Part shown: positions 10,674 through 19,590 of the stretch, one piece after another
Numbering within the stretch: the first letter of the stretch is position 1
Layout: each line of letters opens with the position of its first letter
Origin: Alkalilimnicola ehrlichii
GTDB lineage: Bacteria > Pseudomonadota > Gammaproteobacteria > Nitrococcales > AK92
DNA: 64,000 nt
Assembly: GCF_003399765.1 (NCBI RefSeq)
Contig: NZ_NFZV01000008.1
Coordinates: 124,001 to 188,000, forward strand
Direction of reading: 5' to 3'
Position numbers and translations under genes: made by a program
The notes under the pieces: generated by a model
Database searches by the model: none
What the model was told of the DNA's origin: nothing
Seen by the model: only the letters and a program-made list of their open reading frames with translations

Positions 10674-10782
10674 TAACAGGTCGCTGAAAAATCGTTGTCA
10701 GCGACCTGTTAGCGCGCCCTGGGCCTGTACCGGGGCGCTGCGAGCTGAAAAGTCCATCAATGGACTTTTCAGCAACCTGCTA
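10674..10782. mobile_element. MITE-like double-palindrome element with 20-bp terminal inverted repeats
   Basis: A 109-bp non-coding block. The left end TAACAGGTCGCTGAAAAATC and the reverse complement of the right end, TAGCAGGTTGCTGAAAAGTC, agree at 17 of 20 positions. Each end also forms its own hairpin: 10674-10687 pairs perfectly with 10698-10711 (14 bp), and 10744-10757 with 10760-10773 (14 bp, 2-base loop). TA stands at both outer ends, as for IS630/Tc1-type insertion into TA. There is no transposase, so this would be a non-autonomous element; the classification is inference. Confidence 0.5.
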
Positions 10783-10804
10783 ATAGGGAAGGTCGGTGAA
10801 CGTC

Positions 10805-12013
10805 ATGGACGTGGTTTTCAAAGATACGCAGTTTTCCTTTCAAACCTTACGCCTTCTGGGGGCGGCCGCCCTGGGACAAACCGACGTCGGCGAGTGTTTA
10901 GCCACCGCCCGTCGAATCGACGAAGGCAACTTCGAAAGCTGGACCAACGCTTGGCTAGCAACGGCGCAACGCATTCACGCCAGCGCCGAGCGGTGCGCTC
11001 GGGCAGGTCGCACAGTCAGTGCTCGGGAAGCCTACATGCGGGCGGCGAGCTATTACCGGGCAGCCGAATTCTTCCTCCATGAAAACCCCGCGGACCCTCG
11101 CATTCGCGAGTATTACACAGCTAACATGGAGTGCTTCCGACAAGCGATCGAACGCCTCCCGCAACCGCCCGAACCGGCCCGTATTCCGTATCTGGAAACC
11201 ACTCTACCCGGCTGGTTCTATAAAGCCGAGGCAAACGGCTACCCGCAAGCCACGCTATTACTCCAGACCGGATTCGACGGCTCCATCGAAGAACTACATG
11301 GGCATGCCGTCGCGGCCACTAAGCGGGGAATGAATTGCCTTACTTTCGAAGGTCCAGGCCAAGGTCAAGTTATCCGCTTCCAAGGGCTTCCCTTCCGCCC
11401 CGATTGGGAATTCGTGGTCGAAGCTGTGGTGGACTACGCCTTAACCAGACCTGAGGTCGACCCTCAACGCATTGCGCTAGAAGGCATTAGTTTCGGTGGC
11501 TATCTCGCGCCGCGCGCCGCGGCCTTCGAGTCGCGTCTTGCAGCCTGCATTGCTAACGGCGGCGTATTCGACTTTATGGGAAGCAAACTTCCCGCCGATA
11601 TACCCCGAGCAGAATTCGTTGCCTGGCTCAAGGCGCATAAGGCAAGCTACAACGACGAAGCGAAGGTGATTATGGCCAACGACACCGACGCCCGGTGGGG
11701 ACTCGCTAATGGCATGTTTACGTTTCATGCAGAGTCCCCAGCCGATTGGATGCTGAAAGCGATGGACTACGAATTGTCGAACGTTGCGGGCCAGATCGCT
11801 TGCCCCATGCTGGTGATCGACGGTGAAGAGGAACATGCTTTCCCAGGCCAGGCGCAGCGCCTGTACGATGCTTTGCAGTGCCCAAAAACCTTCATGTTGT
11901 TTACGCGCAACGAAGGCGCCGGCGACCACTGTCAGGTCGGCGCGCCCCTACTAGCACAGCAACGTATCTACGATTGGTTGCAAGAGACCTTGCAGAATGA
12001 GCGGGTCGCGTAA
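10805..12013 (+). CDS. Alpha/beta hydrolase (FrsA / dipeptidyl-peptidase-like fold)
   Basis: Cytoplasmic serine hydrolase of about 402 residues. The N-terminal third is a helical cap (YMRAASYYRAAEFFLHEN). The hydrolase core follows: a strand with QTGFDGSIEELHG, a nucleophile elbow GISFGGY, an acid-bearing loop VIDGEEEHAFPG and a catalytic His in GAGDHCQ. The layout resembles the esterase group containing 2,6-dihydroxypseudooxynicotine hydrolase and FrsA, which act on varied C-C and ester bonds. The substrate cannot be predicted. GTG 10796 is an alternative start but sits only three bases after the AGGGAAGG ribosome site. The gene follows the MITE-like element and is 39 bp upstream of alkB. 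Confidence 0.82.
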   Translation: MDVVFKDTQFSFQTLRLLGAAALGQTDVGECLATARRIDEGNFESWTNAWLATAQRIHASAERCARAGRTVSAREAYMRAASYYRAAEFFLHENPADPRIREYYTANMECFRQAIERLPQPPEPARIPYLETTLPGWFYKAEANGYPQATLLLQTGFDGSIEELHGHAVAATKRGMNCLTFEGPGQGQVIRFQGLPFRPDWEFVVEAVVDYALTRPEVDPQRIALEGISFGGYLAPRAAAFESRLAACIANGGVFDFMGSKLPADIPRAEFVAWLKAHKASYNDEAKVIMANDTDARWGLANGMFTFHAESPADWMLKAMDYELSNVAGQIACPMLVIDGEEEHAFPGQAQRLYDALQCPKTFMLFTRNEGAGDHCQVGAPLLAQQRIYDWLQETLQNERVA

Positions 12014-12052
12014 AATGATGGGCGAACTTCTTCGGCCTAGCGGGCGACGACA

Positions 12053-12691
12053 ATGGACGATTTATTCGACGGCCAACCGCGAGAAGAGCGGATAGCGCCC
12101 GGTGCATGGCTTTTACACGGCTTCGTCAGCGAGATAGCCGACACCTTACTGGATGCGGCAAGGCAAGTCGCTGTACAAGCGCCGTTTCGCCATATGCTAA
12201 CGCCGGGTGGGCATCGCATGTCAGCGGCGATGACGAACTGCGGCACGGCGGGCTGGGTCAGCGATGCTCACGGTTATCGATATCAGCGCACCGATCCCGA
12301 CACAGGAAAACCTTGGCCGAGCATGCCTGAGGTATTTCGGCAGCTAGCCAAGCAAGCGGCCGCCACAGCCGGCTTCCCCGATTTTATTCCCGACGCCTGC
12401 CTCATCAACCGTTACCAACCCGGCACACGGCTATCCCTGCATCAGGACCGTAACGAGCGAGACATCAATGCGCCCATTGTATCCGTTTCCCTCGGCCTCC
12501 CCGCCATTTTCTTATTCGGCGGCAACCGGCGCAGCAACAAGCCGCAACGTTATCGGTTAGCGCATGGCGACGTTGCGGTCTGGGGCGGCCCTTCGCGGCT
12601 GGCCTATCATGGCGTGGCTCCAATAGCTAATGGCCACCACCCGGCCACCGGCGAATGCCGAATCAACCTCACCTTGCGCAAGGCGTTATAA
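12053..12691 (+). CDS. alkB: DNA oxidative demethylase AlkB
   Basis: Fe(II)/2-oxoglutarate dioxygenase that repairs 1-methyladenine and 3-methylcytosine in DNA. It has 212 residues, the usual AlkB length. Iron ligands are seen in LHQDRNE (HxD) and YHGVAP (distal His), and the 2-oxoglutarate-binding Arg is in RINLTLRK. The N-terminal substrate-recognition part contains MSAAMTNCGTAGWVSD. Neighbouring hydrolase and patatin genes on the same strand are not part of any known Ada regulon, and no Ada box is evident. Confidence 0.95.
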   Translation: MDDLFDGQPREERIAPGAWLLHGFVSEIADTLLDAARQVAVQAPFRHMLTPGGHRMSAAMTNCGTAGWVSDAHGYRYQRTDPDTGKPWPSMPEVFRQLAKQAAATAGFPDFIPDACLINRYQPGTRLSLHQDRNERDINAPIVSVSLGLPAIFLFGGNRRSNKPQRYRLAHGDVAVWGGPSRLAYHGVAPIANGHHPATGECRINLTLRKAL

Positions 12692-12772
12692 GCCGCACCG
12701 CGACACATGACACAGGCGTCACCTGTTCGACTACAATAGGCCTCGGAACAACGCAAAAACGGGGTGATTAAC

Positions 12773-13651
12773 GTGGCAGATACGCAGGCCCACAAACGTG
12801 CGCTCGTGCTTGGGGGCGGAGGCGTCACCGGTATTGCTTGGCAGCTTGGCCTATTACTCGGCCTACAGCGGGGCGGGACGAGTCTCGCAAACGCCGACCT
12901 CATCATAGGCACCTCTGCCGGCTCTAGCGTCGGCGCCCAGATAACCTGTGGGCTAACGTTAGACACACTCGTCAGACGGCAAATTCTCCCGCCCGCCAAC
13001 AGCAAAGAGCGCGCTGTTCCCTACGACGGGGCCAAAGCAGCGGAAAGCAGTCGCCGTTTACTGGAAAGAATGAGCGGCGACCGTAACGCCGCCCGGCGTA
13101 AAATCGGCAGCTTCGCCTTGCGTAGCCGTACCGCGTCCGAAGCGGAGCGCAAGGCCATTATTGCCAGCCGACTTCCCAGCCGCGATTGGCCCCTGCACCC
13201 TTTACTCATTACCGCGGTCGAAGCCGAAACGGGCGAGGTACGCGGCTTTCGGCGCGACTCGGAAGCCTCGCTGGTGGATGCTGTAGCCGCTAGCTGCGCA
13301 GTCCCCGGCGCTTGGCCGGCGGTGACCATCGGCCAACGTAAATACATCGACGGCGGGGTGTATACGGTGTGCAATGCGCACTTCGCCCAGGGCTACGAAA
13401 GAGTGCTGGTGCTCAGTCCGCTGGGTTGTCACGAAGCCGACCCCGTTTGCGGCTTACTTAAAGAGGAAATCGCCGAACTCCAAGCCACGGGTAGCCAAAC
13501 GCATGTCATCGCACCCGATGCGGGTTCGCAGCGCGCTATCGGGCCTAACATGCTAGACCCTAACGCCAAACCCGCGACCGCGCGAGCGGCCATTCAGCAG
13601 GGGCTGCGCTTAGCGCCGATAGTAGGCCGCTTCTGGCACGGGACACACTGA
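12773..13651 (+). CDS. Patatin-like phospholipase (first of two in the window)
   Basis: Lipid acyl hydrolase with a Ser-Asp dyad. Seen are the oxyanion-hole loop ALVLGGGGVTGIAW, the nucleophile elbow GTSAGSS and the catalytic DGGVY. It has 292 residues and no signal peptide, so it is expected in the cytoplasm or on the inner membrane face. GTG 12773 is preferred over GTG 12764 because GGGGTGA at 12760-12766 then makes a well-spaced ribosome site. It resembles stand-alone bacterial patatins of the RssA/RpoSD type; the natural substrate is unknown. Confidence 0.87.
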   Translation: MADTQAHKRALVLGGGGVTGIAWQLGLLLGLQRGGTSLANADLIIGTSAGSSVGAQITCGLTLDTLVRRQILPPANSKERAVPYDGAKAAESSRRLLERMSGDRNAARRKIGSFALRSRTASEAERKAIIASRLPSRDWPLHPLLITAVEAETGEVRGFRRDSEASLVDAVAASCAVPGAWPAVTIGQRKYIDGGVYTVCNAHFAQGYERVLVLSPLGCHEADPVCGLLKEEIAELQATGSQTHVIAPDAGSQRAIGPNMLDPNAKPATARAAIQQGLRLAPIVGRFWHGTH

Positions 13652-13679
13652 CGCCCTAGGCGCCTACGGCGAAACAGGC

Positions 13680-14087
13680 CTATTGCCCCTGTACGGTCTC
13701 TTCCGCCATGTGAATCAGCTCCCACACATGGCCGTCCGGGTCCTGAAAGCTGTGCTGATACATAAATCCGTGATCTACCGGCTCGGCGAATGTTCCGCCG
13801 CCGGCGGCAACCGCCTTGCGGACCAAGGCGTCAACGCCTTCGCGGCTGTCTACTCCTAAGCACAGCAAAACCTCGTTGCTATGGCGCGTATCGCACACGC
13901 TATTCGGTGCGAAACCTTGGAACTTCGCGTCGGTCAGCAGCATGAGAACGATATTTTCCTCGATCACGACGCAAGCGGCTGTCTCGTCGCAGAATCGCTC
14001 GTTCAACTCAAAGCCCAGTTGCCGATAGAAACCGATCGCGCGCGCGAGATCGCGCACGGCAAGATTGATATAGATGGCACGTTTCAT
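13680..14087 (-). CDS. VOC-family (glyoxalase/bleomycin-resistance fold) protein
   Basis: Small metal-binding protein of the vicinal oxygen chelate superfamily, 135 residues. Seen are the first betaalphabetabetabeta module (IYINLAVRDLARAIGFYRQL, IEENIVLMLLTD) and the second (FAEPVDHGFMYQHSFQDPDGHVWELIHM), with the typical DPDGHxWE end. It may be the third gene of the unit YCII - ECF sigma - VOC on this strand; 171 bp separates it from the sigma factor. Such genes are common companions of ECF42 sigma factors. Substrate unknown. Confidence 0.85.
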   Translation of the reverse strand: MKRAIYINLAVRDLARAIGFYRQLGFELNERFCDETAACVVIEENIVLMLLTDAKFQGFAPNSVCDTRHSNEVLLCLGVDSREGVDALVRKAVAAGGGTFAEPVDHGFMYQHSFQDPDGHVWELIHMAEETVQGQ

Positions 14088-14258
14088 AGCATGTCGCCTC
14101 CGGTTGCTTATAGGTATAGCCGAACGTGAACCGCTCAGGGTTACAAAACGGACATCGGCTATCCATAGTCGTCGACAAACCGAGAGAATCGACAGTAAGT
14201 GCGAAAAAATAGCCTTTGCCGATGCAGCAGGCCGGTCAGGGCAAGGCGCCAGTTCGTG

Positions 14259-15497
14259 TCACAGCTCCGCCAGACGGCGCTCCAGATAGCGCCGCTCCGG
14301 GCCCTGCTCGGTCAACGCCAACGCCTTACGGAAACCGGCCCTCGCCTCTTCCCGTTGCCCAAGGCGGGCACAAAAATCCGCGCGCGCAGCATACGCCAAG
14401 TAGTAATGCTTCAGATCGCCACGATTTAATAAGGTGTCGACCTCCGTAAGGCCGGCTGCCGGCCCGTCGCGCATGGCTACAGCCACCGCTCGATTCAGCG
14501 CCACAACCGGCGAAGCCTCCATGCGCAGCAAGACGTCGTAGAGGCCTACGATTTCGTCCCAATCGGTGGCCTTTGCCGTCGGTGCGCCGGCATGCACTGC
14601 CGCGATCGCAGCCTGGATGCAATAGGGGCCGAACCGGCGCGAGCGTAACGCTTGCAAGACCAAAGCCGAGCCTTCCTCGATTTGCTCGCGATTCCAGAGG
14701 CTACGGTCTTGCTCCTCCAACCGAATCAGATCGCCCTCAGCCGTCGCACGCGCCGCACGACGCGACTCCTGCAATAGCATTAAAGCTAATAGACCGAGGA
14801 CTTCCGGATCCGGCAACAAAGCATGCAGCAGGCGACATAGCCGAATCGCCTCCCCCGATAAATCGCTACGTGTAACCGTATCGCCCGAGGACGGCGAATA
14901 GCCTTCGTTAAACACTAGGTAAATCACCCGCAGCACCGCATCCAAGCGCCCGGGCAGATCCGTGCGTTCCGGTACCTCGTACGGAATCCGCGCGTCGCGG
15001 ATCTTGCGTTTGGCACGGACAATGCGCTGGGCAATAGTAGTGGGTTTGACGATAAATGCCCGTGCCACCTCTTCCGTCGTTAATCCGCAAACTTCGCGCA
15101 AGGTCAACGCTATTCGCGCATCCGCCGCCAATGCCGGGTGACAGCAGGTAAAAATCAAGCGCAGCTGATCGTCCTCGACCGCCTCGCTGGCAACCGCGTC
15201 CTCTTCTTCGCCACCCGGCCGCTCGGCCAACTCCTTGAGCAAAGCCTCCTGACGAGTGTGCCGACGTAACCGATCGATGGCCTTGAAACGTCCGGCCGAG
15301 ACCAACCACGCCCGCGGGTTAGCCGGCACGCCCTCCCGCGGCCACTGCGTTACAGCCGCCGCGAATGCATCCTGCATCGCCTCTTCGGCGCGATCGAAAT
15401 CGCCCAATAAACGGATCAAGGTCGCCAGAATACGGCGCGACTCCGACCGATAAACCGCGGTTACCGTCTCTTGTATATCCGTTTCACGCATAGACAT
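14259..15497 (-). CDS. ECF sigma factor of the ECF42 type (DUF6596 C-terminal extension)
   Basis: Alternative RNA polymerase sigma factor, 412 residues, much longer than a minimal ECF sigma. Sigma-2 lies at ~10-80 (LLGDFDRAEEAMQDAFAAA, NPRAWLVSAGRFKAIDRLRR). Sigma-4 lies at ~110-165 (TLREVCGLTTEEVARAF, TIAQRIVRAKRKIRDA). The rest is the helical, TPR-like DUF6596 extension, including IYLVFNEGYSPSSGD and LNRAVAVAMRDGP. It lies 6 bp downstream of a YCII/DGPF gene, the hallmark neighbour of group ECF42, which has no classical anti-sigma factor. The C-terminal extension is thought to control activity in this group. Confidence 0.93.
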   Translation of the reverse strand: MSMRETDIQETVTAVYRSESRRILATLIRLLGDFDRAEEAMQDAFAAAVTQWPREGVPANPRAWLVSAGRFKAIDRLRRHTRQEALLKELAERPGGEEEDAVASEAVEDDQLRLIFTCCHPALAADARIALTLREVCGLTTEEVARAFIVKPTTIAQRIVRAKRKIRDARIPYEVPERTDLPGRLDAVLRVIYLVFNEGYSPSSGDTVTRSDLSGEAIRLCRLLHALLPDPEVLGLLALMLLQESRRAARATAEGDLIRLEEQDRSLWNREQIEEGSALVLQALRSRRFGPYCIQAAIAAVHAGAPTAKATDWDEIVGLYDVLLRMEASPVVALNRAVAVAMRDGPAAGLTEVDTLLNRGDLKHYYLAYAARADFCARLGQREEARAGFRKALALTEQGPERRYLERRLAEL

Positions 15498-15503
15498 CGC
15501 ACG

Positions 15504-15848
15504 TTAAGGTTTTAGCTCCCGCACGGGTCGCACCTCGATACTACCGACCCGCGCCGGGGGAATTTGGCTAGCTACGCGAATCGCGTCGTTCAAATCCCTC
15601 GCTTCGATCAGGTAAAAGCCGGCCAACTGCTCTTTCGTCTCGGCGAAGGGCCCGTCGGTAATCGCAACCTCGCCGTTTCTAACCCGCACCGTGGTAGCCG
15701 TTGCAACTGGCTCTAAAGCCTGCCCGGCGAACAACTGGCCGCTTTCCGTCAATTGTTGAGAATAGGCCATACATTCCGCATCCTGCGGGCTCTCCGGCAG
15801 CGAGTGCAGCTGATCTTCCTGCGCGTAAACGAGGCATAAATACTTCAT
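15504..15848 (-). CDS. YCII/DGPF-domain protein, partner of the ECF42 sigma factor
   Basis: Small 114-residue protein of the YciI-like dimeric alpha+beta barrel family. It contains the family signature AITDGPFAETKEQLAGFYLIEA. It is the first gene of the unit and lies 6 bp before the sigma factor, so the two are surely cotranscribed. DGPF proteins are the conserved companions of ECF42 sigma factors and are often their transcriptional targets; their biochemical role is not known. It is divergent from soxR. Confidence 0.93.
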   Translation of the reverse strand: MKYLCLVYAQEDQLHSLPESPQDAECMAYSQQLTESGQLFAGQALEPVATATTVRVRNGEVAITDGPFAETKEQLAGFYLIEARDLNDAIRVASQIPPARVGSIEVRPVRELKP

Positions 15849-16000
15849 GGCGATCTCCAGTTATGAGGGGAACATCGAGGCCCAGCGGCGAAGCGATACG
15901 GCGCTCGTGCGCCGACTTTCAGCGGTCGGGCCGGAAAGATTCATCACCTAGTCGTTTCTCACGCAGCACAATCGACAACTTGCAAAGGCAAGACCATTGA

Positions 16001-16018
16001 CCTCAAGTAAACTTTAGG
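16001..16018 (+). promoter_or_regulatory. SoxR box
   Basis: The 18 bases CCTCAAGTAAACTTTAGG match the classical SoxR operator CCTCAAGTTAACTTGAGG at 16 positions. A TTGACC -35-like hexamer overlaps its left edge (15998-16003), as in MerR-family promoters. It lies between soxR (start 16055) and the divergent YCII gene. Autoregulation of soxR is the simplest reading. Confidence 0.75.
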
Positions 16019-16054
16019 AATTAAGCTTTTGCCCTTCATCGTTGGAGAGCACCC

Positions 16055-16516
16055 ATGGTTCGACAGAAACAAGCAAACAAACGGCAGCAGGAACTCACGG
16101 TAGGCGAGGTTGCATCCCGCGCCGGGGTATCCGTCCCCACACTGCACTTTTACGAAAGTAAAGGCCTAATACGGAGTTGGCGCAACCAAAGCAATCATCG
16201 CCGCTACGGCCGGGACGTCCTGCGGCGAGTGGCCGTCATCAAAATTGCCCAACGGGCCGGCATGCCCTTAAGCAGTATACGCGAGGCGCTCGCCGCCTTG
16301 CCCGATCAACGCACCCCGAACGCGACCGACTGGCGCGAAATGTCGACCCGCTGGCAAGCCGAACTGGAAGAACGCATCCTCTGTCTCACCCAGTTGCGCG
16401 ACGACCTCAGCGAATGCATCGGCTGCGGCTGCCTGTCGATCGAGAGCTGCCCGCTCCGCAACCCGGGAGACTGCCTAGCGGACGAGGGCTGCGGCGCACG
16501 CTTACTTGAGCCGTAA
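16055..16516 (+). CDS. soxR: Redox-sensitive transcriptional activator SoxR
   Basis: MerR-family [2Fe-2S] sensor of redox-cycling compounds, 153 residues. The winged helix starts at [20 protein letters not shown], with the dimerisation helix at ~90-120. The cluster ligands are in [12 protein letters not shown], the SoxR fingerprint C-x2-C-x-C-x5-C. A good SoxR box lies 37 bp upstream of its own start. No soxS is visible, as is usual outside the enterics, where SoxR controls a handful of efflux or oxidoreductase genes directly. Nearby SDR, ADH and BetT genes lack an obvious SoxR box. Confidence 0.96.
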   Translation: MVRQKQANKRQQELTVGEVASRAGVSVPTLHFYESKGLIRSWRNQSNHRRYGRDVLRRVAVIKIAQRAGMPLSSIREALAALPDQRTPNATDWREMSTRWQAELEERILCLTQLRDDLSECIGCGCLSIESCPLRNPGDCLADEGCGARLLEP

Positions 16517-16752
16517 ACATCCCCATGTACTTCCGGATGGCGTGAGAGGCAAGGCCAGGCGCACGACTCGCCAAAGCTTTTAGAGAAAATTAACCATCAG
16601 CTTATTTGCAAGAAGGGCACAAGCCTCAGTATGGTCATTATCTAAAAGCCTTAGCGATCACCAGCGAGCTGCAACTCGTTCGCCGAAGCCATAAAAGGCT
16701 AACAGCACTCTGCCTGCGGGCTACCACTACGCGGCTCATTCGGAAGATAACT

Positions 16753-18813
16753 ATGAACCCAGAAAATAAAGTCGTTAGAACGACCTTACTTGCGCCGGTA
16801 TTTATACCCACTATTCTGGTTGCTTTACTGCTCGTCCTCGGCACAATCAGAAACCCAGACCTGGCCGGTCAAATTTTCGCGCGGACACTCGCTGAAATTA
16901 CAGCCAACTTCGGCTGGTTTTACATGCTGGTGGTGGCCGCCTTTTTAGTCTTTATCGTCGCCATCGCCTTCACCAGATGGGGCAGCATCAAGCTCGGCCC
17001 CGACCATGCGGACCCGCAATACAGCTTCCCGGCGTGGTTCGCCATGCTGTTTTCCGCCGGCTACGGCATCGCGCTGCTGTTCTTCGGTGCGGCCGAGCCG
17101 GTGCTGCACTACGCCGAACCGCCCATCGGCAGCGCGGAAACCGTCGATGCCGCGAAACAGGCCATGCAAATCGCCTTCTTCCACTGGGGCTTCCATATCT
17201 GGGCGATTTACGGCCTGGTCGGCTTAGTGCTGGCCTATTTTTCTTTCCGCCACGGCTTACCGTTGTCGATTCGCTCCGCCCTGTACCCGCTGATCGGCGA
17301 CCGGATTTACGGGCCTATCGGCCACGCGGTGGATGTGTTCGCCATCCTGGGCACTTTATTCGGCATCGCCACAACGCTGGGGCTTTCGGTTACGCAGATT
17401 AACGCCGGGCTTAACTACCTCATGCCTGCGATACCGGACGAAAACATACGGGTACAGATCTTAACCATCGCTATCATTACGGGCCTGTCCATCATCTCGG
17501 TGATAGCCGGCCTGGATAAAGGGATCAAGCGGCTGTCCGTGCTCAACATGATTCTGGCCGCTTCGCTGATGACCTTTGTCTTCATCGTCGGGCCGTCGAT
17601 TTTCATTCTTGAGACCTTCTTGCAGAACACCGGCGATTATCTCAACAACATCGTCTCTCGCACCTTTAACCTCCAGGCCTACGAACGCACCGACTGGATC
17701 GGGAACTGGACCTTGTTCATCTTTGGCTGGACGATTGCCTGGGCACCCTTCGTCGGCATGTTCATCGCTAAAATCAGCCGCGGCCGCACCATCCGGCAGT
17801 TCGTATTCGGGGTTATGCTGGTCCCGACGATGTTCACCTTCTTGTGGTTCTCGATCTTCGGCGACACTGCCCTGCACTTGATCATGAACGAAGGGCAAAC
17901 CGCACTGATCGGTGCGGTGCAAGAGAACGAAGCCGTCGCGTTATTCCAGCTTTACGAGCGGTTGCCGTTCGCGATGATCGCCTCGGTGGTGACGATTGCG
18001 CTGATTATCACCTTCTTCGTCACCTCTTCGGACTCCGGCGCCTTGGTGATCGACTCGCTGGCCTCCGGCGGCTCCCATCAAACGCCCGCCTGGCAACGGG
18101 TGTTCTGGGCCTCGCTATTAGGCGTAGTCGCCTCCGCCCTGCTGGTAGCGAACGGCTTGGAGGCACTGCAAGCCATGGCCATCGCCAGCGCGCTGCCGTT
18201 CGCGATCATTATGGTCATTGCCTGCGGCGGACTGTGGCGCGCCTTGATCATTGAGGGGCACCGCGAGGCGAGCCTACAGACGCATGTCGAGAATGCGGCC
18301 CATCGCGGTAGCGGTCTCTGGCGCAAACGACTGGCAGGGCTAATCCGCTACCCCACCCGGGAAGAGGTGGAAGATTTTATCGAAGGCACGGTGCTACGGA
18401 GCATGCAACGCGTCGAGCAAGCGCTAGCCGACCAGGAGTGGCCGGCGAAAGCGCACTACGACGAAGACGGGCCGCGTGCGTATCTGGAAGTGATAAAGAC
18501 CGATGAGCTCGATTTCATATACGAAATCCGAGTCGTGTCCTATCCGCGGCCGGCCTTCGCCTATCCGGAAATGGACCGACAAACCGAAGGCGACGAGCAC
18601 TATTACCGCGCCGAGGTCTTCCTACGCCGTGGCGGGCAGTCCTACGACATCTTCGGCTACGACGAACAGGAAGTGATTCGCGACATCCTCGATCAGTTCG
18701 AGAAGCACCTACACTTCTTACATATCTCTCCGGGCAACCTGCCCTGGCAGATGGAGGAGCACGACGACATGCTACAGCAAAACGAAAGTTCGGAGCCAAA
18801 GCCGCAGGAGTAG
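16753..18813 (+). CDS. betT: BCCT-family choline/betaine transporter with long C-terminal tail (BetT type)
   Basis: Secondary transporter for choline or glycine betaine, used for osmoprotection. It has 686 residues with twelve membrane segments (~10-520). The BCCT signatures seen are FFGAAEPVLHY, GWTIAWAPFVGMFIAKISRG and FFVTSSDSGALVIDSLASGG. A cytoplasmic tail of about 160 residues (REEVEDFIEGTVLRSMQRV, YDIFGYDEQEVIRDILDQF) is characteristic of the long-tailed BetT group, where it governs osmotic activation. ATG 16753 is chosen for its ribosome site GGAAGA at 16742-16747 and because the protein then starts just before the first membrane helix. The long upstream frame is not supported. Confidence 0.92.
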   Translation: MNPENKVVRTTLLAPVFIPTILVALLLVLGTIRNPDLAGQIFARTLAEITANFGWFYMLVVAAFLVFIVAIAFTRWGSIKLGPDHADPQYSFPAWFAMLFSAGYGIALLFFGAAEPVLHYAEPPIGSAETVDAAKQAMQIAFFHWGFHIWAIYGLVGLVLAYFSFRHGLPLSIRSALYPLIGDRIYGPIGHAVDVFAILGTLFGIATTLGLSVTQINAGLNYLMPAIPDENIRVQILTIAIITGLSIISVIAGLDKGIKRLSVLNMILAASLMTFVFIVGPSIFILETFLQNTGDYLNNIVSRTFNLQAYERTDWIGNWTLFIFGWTIAWAPFVGMFIAKISRGRTIRQFVFGVMLVPTMFTFLWFSIFGDTALHLIMNEGQTALIGAVQENEAVALFQLYERLPFAMIASVVTIALIITFFVTSSDSGALVIDSLASGGSHQTPAWQRVFWASLLGVVASALLVANGLEALQAMAIASALPFAIIMVIACGGLWRALIIEGHREASLQTHVENAAHRGSGLWRKRLAGLIRYPTREEVEDFIEGTVLRSMQRVEQALADQEWPAKAHYDEDGPRAYLEVIKTDELDFIYEIRVVSYPRPAFAYPEMDRQTEGDEHYYRAEVFLRRGGQSYDIFGYDEQEVIRDILDQFEKHLHFLHISPGNLPWQMEEHDDMLQQNESSEPKPQE

Positions 18814-18891
18814 CGGCCGCAAGCACCCTTACAAAGCCTGCACAGGGGTAAAGGAAAAGCAACGTTTTCCGAAAGCGACGGAGTTCAACCC

Positions 18892-19548
18892 ATGGCACGT
18901 ATTGTTATCATCGGCGGACACGGCAAAATCGCATTGCGGCTAGCGAGGCGGCTAGTTGGCGCTGGCCATGAAGTTAGTGCTTTGATCCGTAACCCGGATC
19001 ACCGCGACGAGGTAGCCGCCACGGGCGCCAAGCCGTTGCTGGCAGACCTGGAAACAAGCGACACCGACACCCTGATCAACCACCTCATCGGCCACGATGC
19101 GGTGGTTTGGTCCGCCGGCGCGGGCGGCGGCAATCCGCCACGCACCTACGCAGTAGACCGCGATGCCGCGATTCGCTCGATGAACGCCGCCCGACAAGCC
19201 GGTATCGATCGCTACGTCATGGTCTCGTATCTCGGTGCCGGCCCCGAGCATGGGGTTCCGCCCGATCATCCGTTCTTTCCGTATGCGGAGGCAAAGGCCG
19301 CCGCCGATCAACACCTGCGTGCATCTAAGCTCGCCTGGACCATCCTCGGCCCCGGCAAACTCACCGACACAGCAGGCTCCGGCAAGATTACCCTCATGCC
19401 TAATAGCCGCCCCGGCTTGGCAGACACCTCGCGGGACAACGTAGCGGAGGTCGCCGCCGCCGTTCTGCAGGCCGATAATACCATCGGCAGAACCATTGAG
19501 TTCGTCGACGGCGATACCCCCATTGCCACTGCCGTCCAAACGCTATAG
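18892..19548 (+). CDS. NAD(P)H-binding SDR-like protein (atypical, NmrA/YwnB type)
   Basis: Rossmann-fold protein of 218 residues. The dinucleotide motif is IIGGHGKIALRLARRL (GGxGxI), followed by WSAGAGGG and the YAEAKAAAD stretch at the position of the SDR YxxxK. This is the extended/atypical SDR group found in stress-linked operons; its members are flavin reductases or redox sensors and few are characterised. Ribosome site GGAG at 18880-18883. It is convergent with the alcohol dehydrogenase at 19587, with a hairpin pair between them. Confidence 0.85.
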   Translation: MARIVIIGGHGKIALRLARRLVGAGHEVSALIRNPDHRDEVAATGAKPLLADLETSDTDTLINHLIGHDAVVWSAGAGGGNPPRTYAVDRDAAIRSMNAARQAGIDRYVMVSYLGAGPEHGVPPDHPFFPYAEAKAAADQHLRASKLAWTILGPGKLTDTAGSGKITLMPNSRPGLADTSRDNVAEVAAAVLQADNTIGRTIEFVDGDTPIATAVQTL

Positions 19549-19553
19549 AAGGT

Positions 19554-19590
19554 GCTAGTGGCCAATCGGCCACTAGCAGCAGGCTGCTAG
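19554..19590. terminator. Two overlapping hairpins between convergent genes
   Basis: The arms GCTAGTGGCC (19554-19563) and GGCCACTAGC (19568-19577) pair perfectly around a 4-base loop. A second hairpin, CTAGCAGC / GCTGCTAG (19573-19590), shares bases with the first, so the two exclude each other. There is no clear T-run, so the terminator role is inferred from position. Confidence 0.45.

Noticed and set aside
16606-16752. N-terminal extension of BetT from an earlier ATG
   Set aside because: The extra 49 residues are not BCCT-like and no ribosome site precedes them; ATG 16753 has one.
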